DNA from: Pseudomonadota bacterium
GTDB taxonomy: Bacteria > Pseudomonadota > Gammaproteobacteria > Burkholderiales > Burkholderiaceae_C
Length of the DNA stretch: 38,527 bases
NCBI GenBank assembly: GCA_021847345.1
Contig: JAJZTW010000003.1
Location: 1 to 38,527 of the forward strand
Reading direction: 5' to 3'
Shown here: one piece after another, positions 23,873 to 32,154 of the stretch
How positions within the stretch are numbered: position 1 is the stretch's first letter
Layout: every line of letters starts with the position of its first letter
Made by a program: the position numbers and the translations under genes
The notes under the pieces: model-generated
Databases searched by the model: none
What the model was told of the DNA's origin: nothing
What the model saw: the letters and a program-made list of their open reading frames with translations, nothing else

Positions 23873-24349
23873 ATGAAAGATGCCGCCAGCGCCCTCGATC
23901 GCGTTGATCGGCGCATTCTCGCCCTGCTGCAGGGTGATGGCCGCATGTCCAACCTGGCGCTGGCACAAGCGGTGCACCTTTCGCCCACGGCGGTGCTCGA
24001 ACGCGTCAGGCGCCTGGTGCGTGAACAATTCATCCTCGGCTACGAGGCACGCCTGAACCCGCAGAAGCTGGGGGCGTCGCTGCTCGTGTGCATCGAGGTC
24101 CTGCTCGACCGCGGCAGCCCCGACGTGTTCGAGCGCTTCAAGGGAGCGGCCCGTGAGCGCCCCGAGATCCTCGAGTGCTATATGGTGGCCGGCGACTTCG
24201 ACTACCTGCTCAAGACCCGCGTGAGCGACATGGACGCCTATCGCGAGTTCCTCAACAAGGTCCTGCTGGCCCTGCCCGGGGTGCGCGAAACCCGCACCTA
24301 CGTGGTGATGGAGGAAGTGAAGAACACCCACGCACTGCAGGTGGAGTGA
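23873..24349 (+). CDS. Lrp/AsnC family transcriptional regulator
   Basis: 158-residue regulator. The N-terminal winged helix-turn-helix is ALDRVDRRILALLQGDGRMSNLALAQAVHLSPTAVLERVRRL-like (about 6-55). The C-terminal RAM/AsnC effector domain has ECYMVAGDFDYLLKTRVSDMDAYREFL and GVRETRTYVVMEEVKNT, matching leucine-responsive Lrp proteins. The length is typical. Family members sense amino acids and control amino-acid and related genes; the neighbouring proC is divergent and could be a target, but that is inference. ATG 23873 follows a GGAG with a spacing of about ten bases. A strong hairpin follows its stop. Confidence 0.93.
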   Translation: MKDAASALDRVDRRILALLQGDGRMSNLALAQAVHLSPTAVLERVRRLVREQFILGYEARLNPQKLGASLLVCIEVLLDRGSPDVFERFKGAARERPEILECYMVAGDFDYLLKTRVSDMDAYREFLNKVLLALPGVRETRTYVVMEEVKNTHALQVE

Positions 24350-24354
24350 GCGCA

Positions 24355-24376
24355 CGGCGGCCCTCCCGGGCCGCCG
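24355..24376. terminator. GC hairpin between convergent lrp and oxyR
   Basis: Perfect 9-bp stem CGGCGGCCC/GGGCCGCCG with a TCCC loop, five bases after the lrp stop and about 50 bases before the oxyR stop on the other strand. It has no T-run, but its position suggests a bidirectional transcript end. Confidence 0.5.
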
Positions 24377-24427
24377 CAATGCCTCCCGCAACACTGCCGT
24401 GTTGCCGCGCACGACGCGCTGCGCGGA

Positions 24428-25435
24428 TCAGGCGGCGGGCTGCGCCGGCTCGCGGGGGGCGGCCGCCGCGGAGGGCTCTGCGGCGCCGGCAGGCATCGAT
24501 TCGTCGAGCTTGATCACTCCAGGCAACTCGCATTCGAGCACCGCCCTGCGCAGCGCATCGATGGCCACCGTGCGCGTGAAGGTCTTGCGCCATGCCAGCA
24601 CCACGCGCCGCGTGGGCACCGGGTCGCGAAACGGCACGTAGCGGATTTGCCCGCCAGCATTCGACGCGTCGGCGTCCGCCTGGGCCGACATCCTGGGCAG
24701 GATGGTGATGCCCATGCCCGATGCGACCATGTGCTTGATGGTCTCCAGCGACGAGCCCTCGAAGCTCTTGCGGATTCCGTCCGAACCAGGCGAGAACCGA
24801 GCGAACTCGGGACAGACCTCGAGCACGTGGTCGCGAAAGCAGTGCCCGGTGCCCAGCAGCAGCATGGTCTCGTCGCGGATCTCCTCGCTGCGCACCGAAC
24901 GCGCGTGCGCCAGGCGGTGCCCGCGCGGCACGGCGACCAGGAAGGGCTCGTCGTACAGCGGTGCGATCGCAAGTCCGTGGTCGGGAAAGGGCTCGGCGAG
25001 CACCGCGACGTCGAGTTCGCCATTGCGCAGCATTTCCAGCAGGCGCACGGTGAGCTGCTCCTGCAGCATCAGCGGCATCTGCGGAGTCAGGTCGATGACC
25101 CGACGCACCAGCGGGGGCAGCAGGTAGGGCGCGACGGTGTAGATCACGCCCACGCGCAGCGGCCCGGCGAGCGGATCCTTGCCACGCTTGGCGATTTCGC
25201 GAATCGCAGACGACTGTTCCAGCACGCGCTGCGCCTGCTCGATGATCTCGGCGCCGATCGGCGTGATGCTGACCTCGCTGCCACCGCGCTCGAAGATCTT
25301 CACGTCGAGCTCTTCCTCGAGCTTCTTGATCGCCACCGACAAGGTCGGCTGGCTCACGAAACAGGCCTCCGCGGCCCGGCCGAAATGTCGCTCCCGGGCA
25401 ACGGCGACGATATAGCGCAACTCGGTCAGGGTCAT
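24428..25435 (-). CDS. oxyR: OxyR, peroxide-sensing LysR-type regulator
   Basis: 335-residue LysR family protein. The N-terminal winged helix is MTLTELRYIVAVARERHFGRAAEACFVSQPTLS-like and is followed by a substrate-binding-like regulatory domain. The redox cysteines are exactly where expected for OxyR: C199 in GTGHCFRD and C208 in EVCPE, nine residues apart, able to form the peroxide-induced disulfide. The C-terminal tail after about 310 is Ala/Pro/Glu-rich and longer than in E. coli OxyR. It is upstream-adjacent to recG in the same orientation (59-base gap), an arrangement common in betaproteobacteria. It probably regulates catalase/peroxidase genes outside the window. Confidence 0.95.
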   Translation of the reverse strand: MTLTELRYIVAVARERHFGRAAEACFVSQPTLSVAIKKLEEELDVKIFERGGSEVSITPIGAEIIEQAQRVLEQSSAIREIAKRGKDPLAGPLRVGVIYTVAPYLLPPLVRRVIDLTPQMPLMLQEQLTVRLLEMLRNGELDVAVLAEPFPDHGLAIAPLYDEPFLVAVPRGHRLAHARSVRSEEIRDETMLLLGTGHCFRDHVLEVCPEFARFSPGSDGIRKSFEGSSLETIKHMVASGMGITILPRMSAQADADASNAGGQIRYVPFRDPVPTRRVVLAWRKTFTRTVAIDALRRAVLECELPGVIKLDESMPAGAAEPSAAAAPREPAQPAA

Positions 25436-25494
25436 AGCTTGTATTAAAGCACAGAGGGAAGCGAATGACCCTAGGCTATTGACCCGGCCACCGC

Positions 25495-27606
25495 TCAGGC
25501 GGCGAGCCAGTCCATGCCGCCGCCGAGCCAGCGCTGCAGATGTTCGCGCGCCGCCTGGGGGTGCTCGCGCAGCAACTCGGCGGCTGCCTCGCGCGCCAGC
25601 TCCAGCAGGTCCTGGTCGTCGCGCAGGTCGGCGTGGCGCAGCCCCTGCAGTCCGGACTGGCGCTGGCCCAGCAGCTCGCCGGGGCCGCGCAGCTCCAGGT
25701 CCTTTTGCGCGAGCACGAATCCGTCGCTGGTCTGGTGCATGGCCTGCAGGCGCGCGCGCGCGGTCGCCGACAGCGGCTCCGAGAACAGCAGCAGGCACTG
25801 GGCCGCCTCGCTGCCGCGCCCGACACGCCCGCGCAACTGGTGCAACTGCGACAAGCCGAAGCGCTCGGCATGCTCGATGACCATCAGGCTGGCGCTGGGC
25901 ACGTCCACCCCGACCTCGATGACCGTCGTGGCCACCAGCAGCCGAAGCTTTCCGGCGGCGAAGTCGCCCATCACCTCGGCCTTGCGGCCCGCGGGCATGC
26001 GCCCGTGCAGCAGCCCCACGCAGCCGGCCTGCTCGCCCATCAGCGCCTGCAGCTCGGCATGCGTGGCCAGCGCGTCGCGCAGCTCCGCGTGCCCGCCGGG
26101 CCCGTCGTTCGGCTCGGCCGGCGCCTCGATCAGCGGGCAGACCCAGTAGGCCTGGCGCCCGGCCAGCACGAGTTCGCGCACCCGCTGCATCACCGCGTCG
26201 CGGCGCTGTCCGGAGAACACCCTGGTGCGCACCGGCTGGCGCCCCGGCGGCGAATGCGCGATGGTGGAGATATCCAGGTCGCCGAACACCGCCATGGCCA
26301 GCGTGCGGGGAATCGGCGTGGCCGTCATCATCAGCAGGTGCGGCTGGCGCTGCTCTCCGGCGCCCTTGGCGCGCAGGCTCAGGCGCTGGGCGACACCGAA
26401 GCGGTGCTGCTCGTCGACCACCGCCAGGCCCAGGCGGGCGAATCGCACCTTGTCCTGGATCACGGCATGCGTGCCCACCACCAGCGCGGCCTCGCCACTG
26501 GCGGCACGCGCCAGCTCGGCCTCGCGCTCGCGCCGGGTCTGGCTTCCGCGCAGCCAGGCCACGCCCACGCCGAGCGGCTGCAGCCACTCGGCGAGGCGTC
26601 TCAGGTGCTGCGCGGCCAGGATGTCGGTGGGCGCCATCAACGCGCACTGCAGGCCGTTGTCGATGGCCTGCGCTGCGGCCAGCGCGGCGACCACGGTCTT
26701 GCCGCTGCCGACGTCGCCCTGCAGCAGGCGATGCATCGGCTGCTCGCGCTCGAGATCGCTCGCGATCTCGGCAACGCAGGCGGCCTGGTCGGCGGTGAGC
26801 TCGAAGGGCAGCGCGCGCAGCAGGCGCCCCACCAGCCCGTCGGGCTGCCGCGCCAGCGGCCACGCCCGCTGTTCGGCGCGTCGCGCCCGCGCCAGCTGCT
26901 GGGCCAGCTGCTGGGCCAGCAGCTCGTCGAACTTGACCCGCCGCCATGCCGGATGCCGGCGATCCTCGAGCTGCTCGATCGAGACCTGCGGCGGCGGCGC
27001 GTGCAGCAGGCGCAGCGCCTGCCCGATCGGCGGCAGGTCCAGCCGCGCCAGCAGCGCCGCCGGCAGCCATTCGCGCATGTCCAGGCGCGCCAGCGCAGCC
27101 GCCACGGCCTTGCGCAGCCAGGACTGGCTGATGCCGGCGCCGGCCGGGTAGATCGGCGTCAGGCTGTCGGGCAGATCGGCATGCGCGCCGGCCGCGTGGC
27201 ACACCGGATGCACCATCTCGAAGCCGAACAGCCCGCGCCGCGCCTCGCCGCGAATTCTCAACTCGCGCTGCGGCGCGAACTGGCGGGTCCAGCTGGGGTA
27301 GAAATGGAAAAAACGCAACTCCAGGCGCCCGCCGGAATCCTCGACCAGCACGCGCAGCACGCGCCGGCGCGCCGGCATCAGTTCGGCCTGCACCACGCGC
27401 GCCTGCACCACGGCCACTTGCGCCTCGCGCAACGCGGTGATCGGCGTGATGCGCGTCTCGTCGACGTAATGCAGCGGCAGGTGCAGCGCGTAGTCCCAGT
27501 CGCTGCGCAGGCCCAGGCGTTCGCCGGGCGCCGTCGCCTGCCCACGCTGCGCCGCCGGCGTGCCTGCGCGCGACGCCGCGGGCTTGCCTGCGCGGGGCGC
27601 CGTCAT
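25495..27606 (-). CDS. recG: ATP-dependent DNA helicase RecG
   Basis: Branch-migration helicase that remodels stalled forks and Holliday junctions; 703 residues, normal for the family. N-terminal wedge/OB region (about 50-150); Walker A GDVGSGKT at 297-304; Walker B DEQH box at 398-401 (VVDEQHRFGV); MTATPIPRT; motif VI-type LHQLRGRVGRG; C-terminal TRG region DGFVLAQKDLELRGPGELLG. The first 30 residues are Ala/Pro/Gly-rich. Just before the helicase domains a 12-bp unit is tandemly repeated (26891-26914), encoding AQQLAQQL at 231-238. The start ATG 27606 has no in-frame competitor close by. Confidence 0.96.
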   Translation of the reverse strand: MTAPRAGKPAASRAGTPAAQRGQATAPGERLGLRSDWDYALHLPLHYVDETRITPITALREAQVAVVQARVVQAELMPARRRVLRVLVEDSGGRLELRFFHFYPSWTRQFAPQRELRIRGEARRGLFGFEMVHPVCHAAGAHADLPDSLTPIYPAGAGISQSWLRKAVAAALARLDMREWLPAALLARLDLPPIGQALRLLHAPPPQVSIEQLEDRRHPAWRRVKFDELLAQQLAQQLARARRAEQRAWPLARQPDGLVGRLLRALPFELTADQAACVAEIASDLEREQPMHRLLQGDVGSGKTVVAALAAAQAIDNGLQCALMAPTDILAAQHLRRLAEWLQPLGVGVAWLRGSQTRREREAELARAASGEAALVVGTHAVIQDKVRFARLGLAVVDEQHRFGVAQRLSLRAKGAGEQRQPHLLMMTATPIPRTLAMAVFGDLDISTIAHSPPGRQPVRTRVFSGQRRDAVMQRVRELVLAGRQAYWVCPLIEAPAEPNDGPGGHAELRDALATHAELQALMGEQAGCVGLLHGRMPAGRKAEVMGDFAAGKLRLLVATTVIEVGVDVPSASLMVIEHAERFGLSQLHQLRGRVGRGSEAAQCLLLFSEPLSATARARLQAMHQTSDGFVLAQKDLELRGPGELLGQRQSGLQGLRHADLRDDQDLLELAREAAAELLREHPQAAREHLQRWLGGGMDWLAA

Positions 27607-27645
27607 CGGCCCTGCCCGGTGCGCTGCGCAACGCTCATGGCCACT

Positions 27646-28608
27646 TCAGCCCGAGGCGCCGCCGGACGTGTCGGGGTCGCTGACACCATGCTCGTGCTCG
27701 ACTGCGGCACCTGCCCGCAGCAAGGCGTCCAGGGTCTGCTCGAAGGCCTCCCGCGGCGACTGCCGCGGCCAGTGGCGGGCGAGCGTGTCGCGCACCAGAG
27801 AGGTGGTCTCGAACCAGCGCCACAGCTGCTGGCGCGGCACCGCGCGCCCCTGCTCGAGCAGGTGGAATTTCAGCAGCACGCGCAGCGCGTGCGTCGCGTG
27901 ACGCGCGGTGTCCGCCTCGAACATGTCCAGTCGCGCATGCGCGCGCTGCAGCACGCTGGCCACGTCGCCGAACACCGGCCCATGCCCGGGAATCACCCAC
28001 AGCGGGTCGAGTCGCTCGATACAGCGCAGCGTGCGGCGCTGCGCGCCGAAACCGTCGCCGCCGAGCAGTTCGGGAAACAGCACGCCGAAGCCGTACTCCC
28101 ACAGCGCGTCCCCGCTGATCAGGATCCTCGCGTCGGGCTGGAACAGCATCAGCGCATGGTCGTCGTGCCCCGGCGCCGCATGGGCCTGCCACGTCAGTCC
28201 GCCCAGGCGCAATTCGTCTCCGGCCGCATAGCTGGAGCTGGCGCGAAAGGCCTCGGTGTGCTGCCCCGTCTGCACGAAGCTCAGGCCCGATTCGTCCCAG
28301 TCGTTCACCGCCTGCAACTCCCCTGCCGGCACCAGGATCGCGCAGGGGCGGTCGGCGCCGAAGGCTCGCTGCAAGGCCGCGTTTCCGCCGCAGTGGTCCG
28401 AATGCAGATGGGTGTTGACCACGCGGCTCAGGCGCCGGCCGGCCAGTGCGCCGCGCACGCCGTCCACCGTGGCCTCGGCGCGCACCAGATGGCCGCTGTC
28501 CACCACGCTGGCTTCGTGGTCATCGTCGAGCGTGACCACGCAGTTGGCACTCAGCCAGTCATGGACCAGCACCTGGACGGAAGGGGGAAGCGAAGGCTGC
28601 ATCGTCAT
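27646..28608 (-). CDS. Metallo-beta-lactamase-fold hydrolase
   Basis: 320-residue hydrolase. The metal-binding HxHxDH is present as H67, H69, D71 and H72 in NTHLHSDHCGG. H146 (PGHDDHAL), D165 (SGDAL) and H207 (PGHGPV) complete the dinuclear site of the glyoxalase II-like family. After the MBL fold a roughly 90-residue helical/winged-helix tail follows (KFHLLEQGRAVPRQQLWRWF), as in the LACTB2-like subgroup. The substrate is unknown; thioesterase or lactonase activities are usual in this group. ATG 28608 (MTMQPS) was chosen because upstream in-frame sequence is Arg/Pro-rich with no family similarity. It is divergent from the aldehyde dehydrogenase gene. Confidence 0.88.
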   Translation of the reverse strand: MTMQPSLPPSVQVLVHDWLSANCVVTLDDDHEASVVDSGHLVRAEATVDGVRGALAGRRLSRVVNTHLHSDHCGGNAALQRAFGADRPCAILVPAGELQAVNDWDESGLSFVQTGQHTEAFRASSSYAAGDELRLGGLTWQAHAAPGHDDHALMLFQPDARILISGDALWEYGFGVLFPELLGGDGFGAQRRTLRCIERLDPLWVIPGHGPVFGDVASVLQRAHARLDMFEADTARHATHALRVLLKFHLLEQGRAVPRQQLWRWFETTSLVRDTLARHWPRQSPREAFEQTLDALLRAGAAVEHEHGVSDPDTSGGASG

Positions 28609-28660
28609 GGACCGTGGAGCATACGAGCGCGCGGCGCATCTGCCGCGCCGCGGGGCCGAT

Positions 28661-28675
28661 TTCCGCGCAGCGGAA
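28661..28675. promoter_or_regulatory. Inverted repeat in MBL/aldehyde dehydrogenase intergenic region
   Basis: TTCCGC-GCA-GCGGAA, a perfect 6-bp-arm palindrome in the 158-base divergent region, 53 bases from the MBL start and 92 bases from the dehydrogenase start. It could be an operator shared by both genes, but short GC-rich palindromes are frequent by chance in this DNA. Confidence 0.3.
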
Positions 28676-28766
28676 TTGCCCACGCGCGCCGGGCCTTGCG
28701 CGCCAGCCGGGCTTTTATCGCCTAGCATAAGACCATCGCGTCAACCAACCACAGGCGTGGTGCCGC

Positions 28767-30191
28767 ATGGACCGCCCCCTGCCCTTTTCGTCGGACCTGC
28801 ATGCCGCGTATGCGCACCAGCGCGCCGCGTTCCGGGACGACCCCTACCCCGCATGGCCGGTGCGCCGCGACCGTCTGCAGCGCCTGCTCTCGCTGCTGCG
28901 CGAGCACGAGCAGGCGCTGTGCGCGGCCATCGCCGACGACTTCGGACAGCGCGCCCGGGCCGAGACCGAGGTGCTCGACCTGGTCCCGTCGCTGGCCGCG
29001 CTGCGCCATGCGCTGCGCCACGGCCAGCGCTGGATGCGCGCGCGCCGCGCCAGCCCCGGCATCTGGTTCCGCCCCGCCAGCGCGCGGGTGCTGCCGCAGC
29101 CTCTGGGCGTGGTCGGCATCATCTCGCCCTGGAACTACCCGCTGTACCTGGCGGTCGGCCCGCTGGCTTCGGCGCTGGCGGCCGGCAACCGCGCGATGCT
29201 CAAGGTTTCGGAATACACGCCCGCCTTCGGTCGCCTGTTCGCGCAGCTCGTGCACGAGCGATTCTCCGCCGACGAGCTCGTCGTGTTCACCGGCGGCGCA
29301 GAGCAGGCGGCGGCCTTCTCGGCGCTTGCGCTGGACCACCTGCTGTTCACCGGCTCGACCGCGGTGGGGCACCGGGTCATGGCCGCCGCGGCCGCGAACC
29401 TGGTGCCGGTCACCCTCGAGCTGGGCGGCAAGTCGCCCGCGGTCGTCGCCCCCGGATTCGACCTCGAGCTGGCGGCAAGGCGCATCGTCTACGGCAAGCT
29501 GGTCAACGCCGGCCAGACCTGCGTGGCGCCCGACCACGTGTACGTGCCGCGGCAGCGCCAGCGTGAATTCGCCGAGGCGTGCGCTCGCGCGGCGCGCGAG
29601 CTGTATCCCGCCGGCCTGGGCAGCGCCGACTATTGCAGCATCATCGACACTCGCCAGTACATGCGCCTGCAGGGCATGCTCGAGCAGGCGCGCGACGCCG
29701 GCGCCGAGGTGCTGCCGCTGTTCGCGGGCGAGCAGTCCCAGCCCGAGCGTCACCGCATGGCCCCGGTGCTGCTGATGGACCCTGCGCAGTCCTTGCGAGC
29801 GATGCGCGAGGAGATCTTCGGCCCGCTGCTGCCGGTGCTGGGCTACGACCAGCCGGAACAAGTGCTCCAGCGCATCAACGAGCAGCCGCGGCCGCTGGCC
29901 CTGTACTGGTTCGACGACGACGCGCGGCGCATCGAGCACGTGCTGCGCAACACCCACTCCGGCGGAGTCACGCTCAACGACACGCTGATGCACGTCGCGC
30001 AGGACGAACTTCCCTTCGGCGGCGTCGGGCCGTCGGGCATGGGGCATTACCACGGCCGATGGGGATTCGACACCTTCAGCAAGCTCAAGCCCGTGCTGCG
30101 CCAGCGCCGGCTGGCCGGCACGGCACTGGTGCGCCCGCCTTACGGCGCGGTGTTCGCGCGCCTGATTGCGATCATGAAGCGCTGGGCCTAG
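28767..30191 (+). CDS. NAD(P)-dependent aldehyde dehydrogenase (coniferyl-aldehyde dehydrogenase-like)
   Basis: 474-residue soluble aldehyde dehydrogenase. The catalytic residues are in place: N123 (SPWNYP), E218 (LELGGKSP) and nucleophile C252 (NAGQTCVAPD). The C-terminal LPFGGVGPSGMGHYHGRWGFDTFSKLK signature matches class 3-type/coniferyl aldehyde dehydrogenases, which lack the longer N-terminal arm of class 1/2 enzymes. The N-terminus DLHAAYAHQRAAFRDDPYP fits the same group. The real substrate could be a range of aromatic or medium-chain aldehydes. The C-terminal hydrophobic helix (PPYGAVFARLIAIMKRW) may associate with membranes. Its TAG stop lies in a CTAG that also ends the convergent GNAT gene. 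Confidence 0.92.
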   Translation: MDRPLPFSSDLHAAYAHQRAAFRDDPYPAWPVRRDRLQRLLSLLREHEQALCAAIADDFGQRARAETEVLDLVPSLAALRHALRHGQRWMRARRASPGIWFRPASARVLPQPLGVVGIISPWNYPLYLAVGPLASALAAGNRAMLKVSEYTPAFGRLFAQLVHERFSADELVVFTGGAEQAAAFSALALDHLLFTGSTAVGHRVMAAAAANLVPVTLELGGKSPAVVAPGFDLELAARRIVYGKLVNAGQTCVAPDHVYVPRQRQREFAEACARAARELYPAGLGSADYCSIIDTRQYMRLQGMLEQARDAGAEVLPLFAGEQSQPERHRMAPVLLMDPAQSLRAMREEIFGPLLPVLGYDQPEQVLQRINEQPRPLALYWFDDDARRIEHVLRNTHSGGVTLNDTLMHVAQDELPFGGVGPSGMGHYHGRWGFDTFSKLKPVLRQRRLAGTALVRPPYGAVFARLIAIMKRWA

Positions 30192-30841
30192 GAGCCTGGC
30201 CCCCATGGGCCCGGGCGCGCGGCCAGCGGGCGGCGCAGCCTGCGCTTGAGCGCGAAATCCAGCTCGCCGATCATGTCACGCAGCCACGCGTCGAAATGAC
30301 TCAGCAGGCTGCGCGGCGGGACCTGCAGCGTGGCCTCGGCCTCCCCGTCTCCGGCACACACCAGCATTCCGGCGCGCCGGGCGATTCTCATCATCGCCTC
30401 GTTGCGACTGAGGCACTGCAGGCGCAGCGTGTGCAGGCCGCGATTGCGGGCGAAGGTCGCGGCGCGCTCGAACAGCCGCGTGCCGATTCCCCTGCCTCGG
30501 CCCCTGGGCAGCACCGACACGCCCAACTCGGCCTCGCCGGGTGCGTCGGCGGAAAGCGCCAGGTGAGCCACGGCGATGAGCTCGAGGTCGCGGTCGAACA
30601 CCCCGAACACCTCATCGCGCCCGAAGTCGATGCCGCGCACGTAGCGGGCGATCTGCCGGTCGCTGGCAGCATGGCCGAAGCGCAGATGGCGGTCCTCGCT
30701 CGCAAGCGCCAGCAGGTGCCGGAGCAGCGCGGGGCGCGACTGCTCGGTGAGGACGCGTATGGGCACCAGGCCGCCGGCGCCGCCGACCGGCGGCCCGGGG
30801 GGCGAAGGCGAGGCCAGGCGTGGCGGGAGCGGAGTGAACAT
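30188..30841 (-). CDS. GNAT family N-acetyltransferase
   Basis: 217-residue protein with a GNAT fold at about 28-175. Strand pattern VFDRDLELIAVAHLAL, then the acetyl-CoA loop VLPRGRGRGIGTRLFERAA (Q/RxxGxG/A form), then LRLQCLSRNEAMMRIARRAGM. The first 25 residues are Pro/Gly-rich and the C-terminal 40 contain a basic helix. The acetyl acceptor is unknown. A good minus-strand promoter lies 27-54 bases upstream of the start (30868-30895). Its stop overlaps the aldehyde dehydrogenase stop by four bases. Confidence 0.87.
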   Translation of the reverse strand: MFTPLPPRLASPSPPGPPVGGAGGLVPIRVLTEQSRPALLRHLLALASEDRHLRFGHAASDRQIARYVRGIDFGRDEVFGVFDRDLELIAVAHLALSADAPGEAELGVSVLPRGRGRGIGTRLFERAATFARNRGLHTLRLQCLSRNEAMMRIARRAGMLVCAGDGEAEATLQVPPRSLLSHFDAWLRDMIGELDFALKRRLRRPLAARPGPWGPGS

Positions 30842-30867
30842 GGTCGATGGTGCGCTGCAACATCGCT

Positions 30868-30895
30868 AATATAAGGGCCCCGCGTCGATTGGCAA
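30868..30895 (-). promoter_or_regulatory. Sigma-70-type promoter of the GNAT gene
   Basis: Reading leftward, TTGCCA (30890-30895) and TATATT (30868-30873) are 16 bases apart. Each matches five of six consensus positions, the best match I found in this GC-rich window. The leader would be about 20 nt. Confidence 0.6.
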
Positions 30896-30927
30896 CACCC
30901 CGCGAACGCGGCGCCGTGCGCGCGTTC

Positions 30928-30956
30928 TTGGGCCGCCGCAGCTTTTGGCGTAGAAT
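30928..30956 (+). promoter_or_regulatory. Promoter of the rplM-rpsI operon
   Basis: TTGGGC (30928-30933) and TAGAAT (30951-30956) are separated by exactly 17 bases, with a start site expected near 30963. This sets a leader of about 218 nt before rplM. It is divergent from the GNAT promoter about 33 bases away. Confidence 0.6.
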
Positions 30957-30962
30957 GGAAAA

Positions 30963-31180
30963 TTCCGGTTTTTTGGCCACCGGAGAAAGTTCGCTTTGCC
31001 CGCCGCGAGGACTTCGGCAATCCACCCCCCGGGGCTGGGTGCGCCGGGGGCGCGCGGCACGGTCCGGTCACCTGCCCTCCGGAACCGGCAACGAAGCGAA
31101 ACCCGGGCAGAGCCCGCCGGCGAACAGCCTGCAGAGCGGGAAAAACGGCCCCAACACTCCTCAAGAGCGGTTCAACCACC
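30963..31180 (+). other. Long structured 5' leader of rplM-rpsI
   Basis: About 218 bases between the predicted start site and rplM with no plausible reading frame. It begins with TCCGGT...ACCGGA arms (30964-30984 region), and a second CCGGT...ACCGG pair lies near 31072-31087. A 7-bp long-range pairing TTCGCTT (30990-30996) with AAGCGAA (31094-31100) could close a large domain. In E. coli L13 represses its own operon through the mRNA; whether this leader does the same is inference. No known riboswitch class is recognised. Confidence 0.45.
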
Positions 31181-31609
31181 ATGAAAACCTTCAGCGCCAA
31201 ACCGGCCGAAGTGAAGCATGAATGGTTTGTGATCGACGCCACGGACAAGGTCCTCGGCCGTGTCGCCAGCGAAGTGGCACGTCGCCTGCGCGGAAAACAC
31301 AAACCCATCTACACGCCTCACGTCGATACCGGCGACTTCATCATCGTCGTCAACTCGTCCAAGCTGCGCGTCACCGGCAACAAGGCCCACGACAAGGTGT
31401 ACTACCGTCACTCGGGCTACCCGGGCGGCATCTACGCCACGCGCTTCAAGGACATGCAGGCCCGTCATCCCGGACGCGCGCTGCAGCTGGCCGTCAAGGG
31501 CATGCTGCCCAAGGGCCCGCTGGGCTACGCGATGATCAAGAAACTCAAGGTCTACGCTGGCGCCGAGCATCCGCATTCCGCGCAGCAACCCAAGGCCCTG
31601 GACCTGTAA
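31181..31609 (+). CDS. rplM: 50S ribosomal protein L13
   Basis: 142-residue large-subunit protein L13, an early 23S rRNA-binding assembly protein. It has the family sequence [20 protein letters not shown] at the start, [37 protein letters not shown] core, [10 protein letters not shown] and [30 protein letters not shown] at the end. The length is exactly that of the family. It is followed 11 bases later by rpsI, the universal pair, with a promoter and long leader upstream and one terminator after rpsI. Confidence 0.99.
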   Translation: MKTFSAKPAEVKHEWFVIDATDKVLGRVASEVARRLRGKHKPIYTPHVDTGDFIIVVNSSKLRVTGNKAHDKVYYRHSGYPGGIYATRFKDMQARHPGRALQLAVKGMLPKGPLGYAMIKKLKVYAGAEHPHSAQQPKALDL

Positions 31610-31620
31610 AAGGAACGGCG

Positions 31621-32013
31621 ATGATCGGCAATTGGAATTACGGCACCGGCCGCCGCAAGAGTTCGGTGGCCCGTGTGTTCATCAAGAAGGGCAGCGGCAA
31701 CATCACGGTCAACGGCCGTGCGCTGCAGGAGTACTTCGGGCGCCAGACCTCCATCATGGTGGTCAAGCAGCCCCTGGTGCTGACCGAAAGCGAAGCCCTG
31801 TTCGACATCCAGGTCAACGTGCGCGGCGGCGGCGAAACCGGCCAGGCCGGTGCGGTTCGCCTGGGCATCACCCGCGCGCTGATCGATTTCGACGCCACGC
31901 TCAAGCCCTCGCTGTCCAGCGCAGGCTACGTCACGCGTGACGCGCGCGAGGTCGAGCGCAAGAAGGTCGGCCTGCACGGCGCGCGCCGTCGCAAGCAGTT
32001 CTCCAAGCGCTGA
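31621..32013 (+). CDS. rpsI: 30S ribosomal protein S9
   Basis: 130-residue small-subunit protein whose C-terminal tail contacts P-site tRNA. It has [25 protein letters not shown] at the start, [22 protein letters not shown] in the middle and the universal tail [21 protein letters not shown] in the 11-base gap after rplM is the ribosome binding site. It is co-transcribed with rplM and ends 27 bases before the operon terminator. Confidence 0.99.
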   Translation: MIGNWNYGTGRRKSSVARVFIKKGSGNITVNGRALQEYFGRQTSIMVVKQPLVLTESEALFDIQVNVRGGGETGQAGAVRLGITRALIDFDATLKPSLSSAGYVTRDAREVERKKVGLHGARRRKQFSKR

Positions 32014-32040
32014 GTCCGGCCCGTCCAGGCCGCGCCGCGA

Positions 32041-32068
32041 GCCCACTCCGCGAGGAGTGGGCTTTTTT
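32041..32068 (+). terminator. Rho-independent terminator of rplM-rpsI
   Basis: A 9-bp stem GCCCACTCC/GGAGTGGGC with a GNRA-type GCGA tetraloop is followed directly by six T residues, 27 bases after the rpsI stop. Textbook form. Confidence 0.95.
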
Positions 32069-32083
32069 GCGTCCGCCGAAGGT

Positions 32084-32111
32084 TTGCGAGCCGGCGTCGC
32101 GGGCCTAATAT
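32084..32111 (+). promoter_or_regulatory. Candidate promoter of the CZB gene
   Basis: TTGCGA (32084-32089) and TAATAT (32106-32111) are 16 bases apart. The -10 overlaps the left arm of the 32107-32128 palindrome, a layout expected for repression. The start site would be near 32118, about 37 bases before the ATG. Confidence 0.45.
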
Positions 32112-32128
32112 TGACCATGCACAATATT
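32107..32128. promoter_or_regulatory. AT-rich palindrome at CZB gene promoter, candidate operator
   Basis: AATATTG-N8-CAATATT, perfect 7-bp arms, in otherwise very GC-rich DNA and 27 bases before the CZB gene start. AT-rich symmetric arms at a -10/start site are typical of a repressor site. It does not match the FNR (TTGAT-N4-ATCAA) or other consensus I can recall. Confidence 0.5.
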
Positions 32129-32154
32129 CAGGATCGCAACAGCGAGGGGGGTGC

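Noticed and set aside
25540..28725. 1061-codon plus-strand frame opposite recG and the MBL gene
   Set aside because: It spans two real genes and the gap between them; no domain signature is seen.
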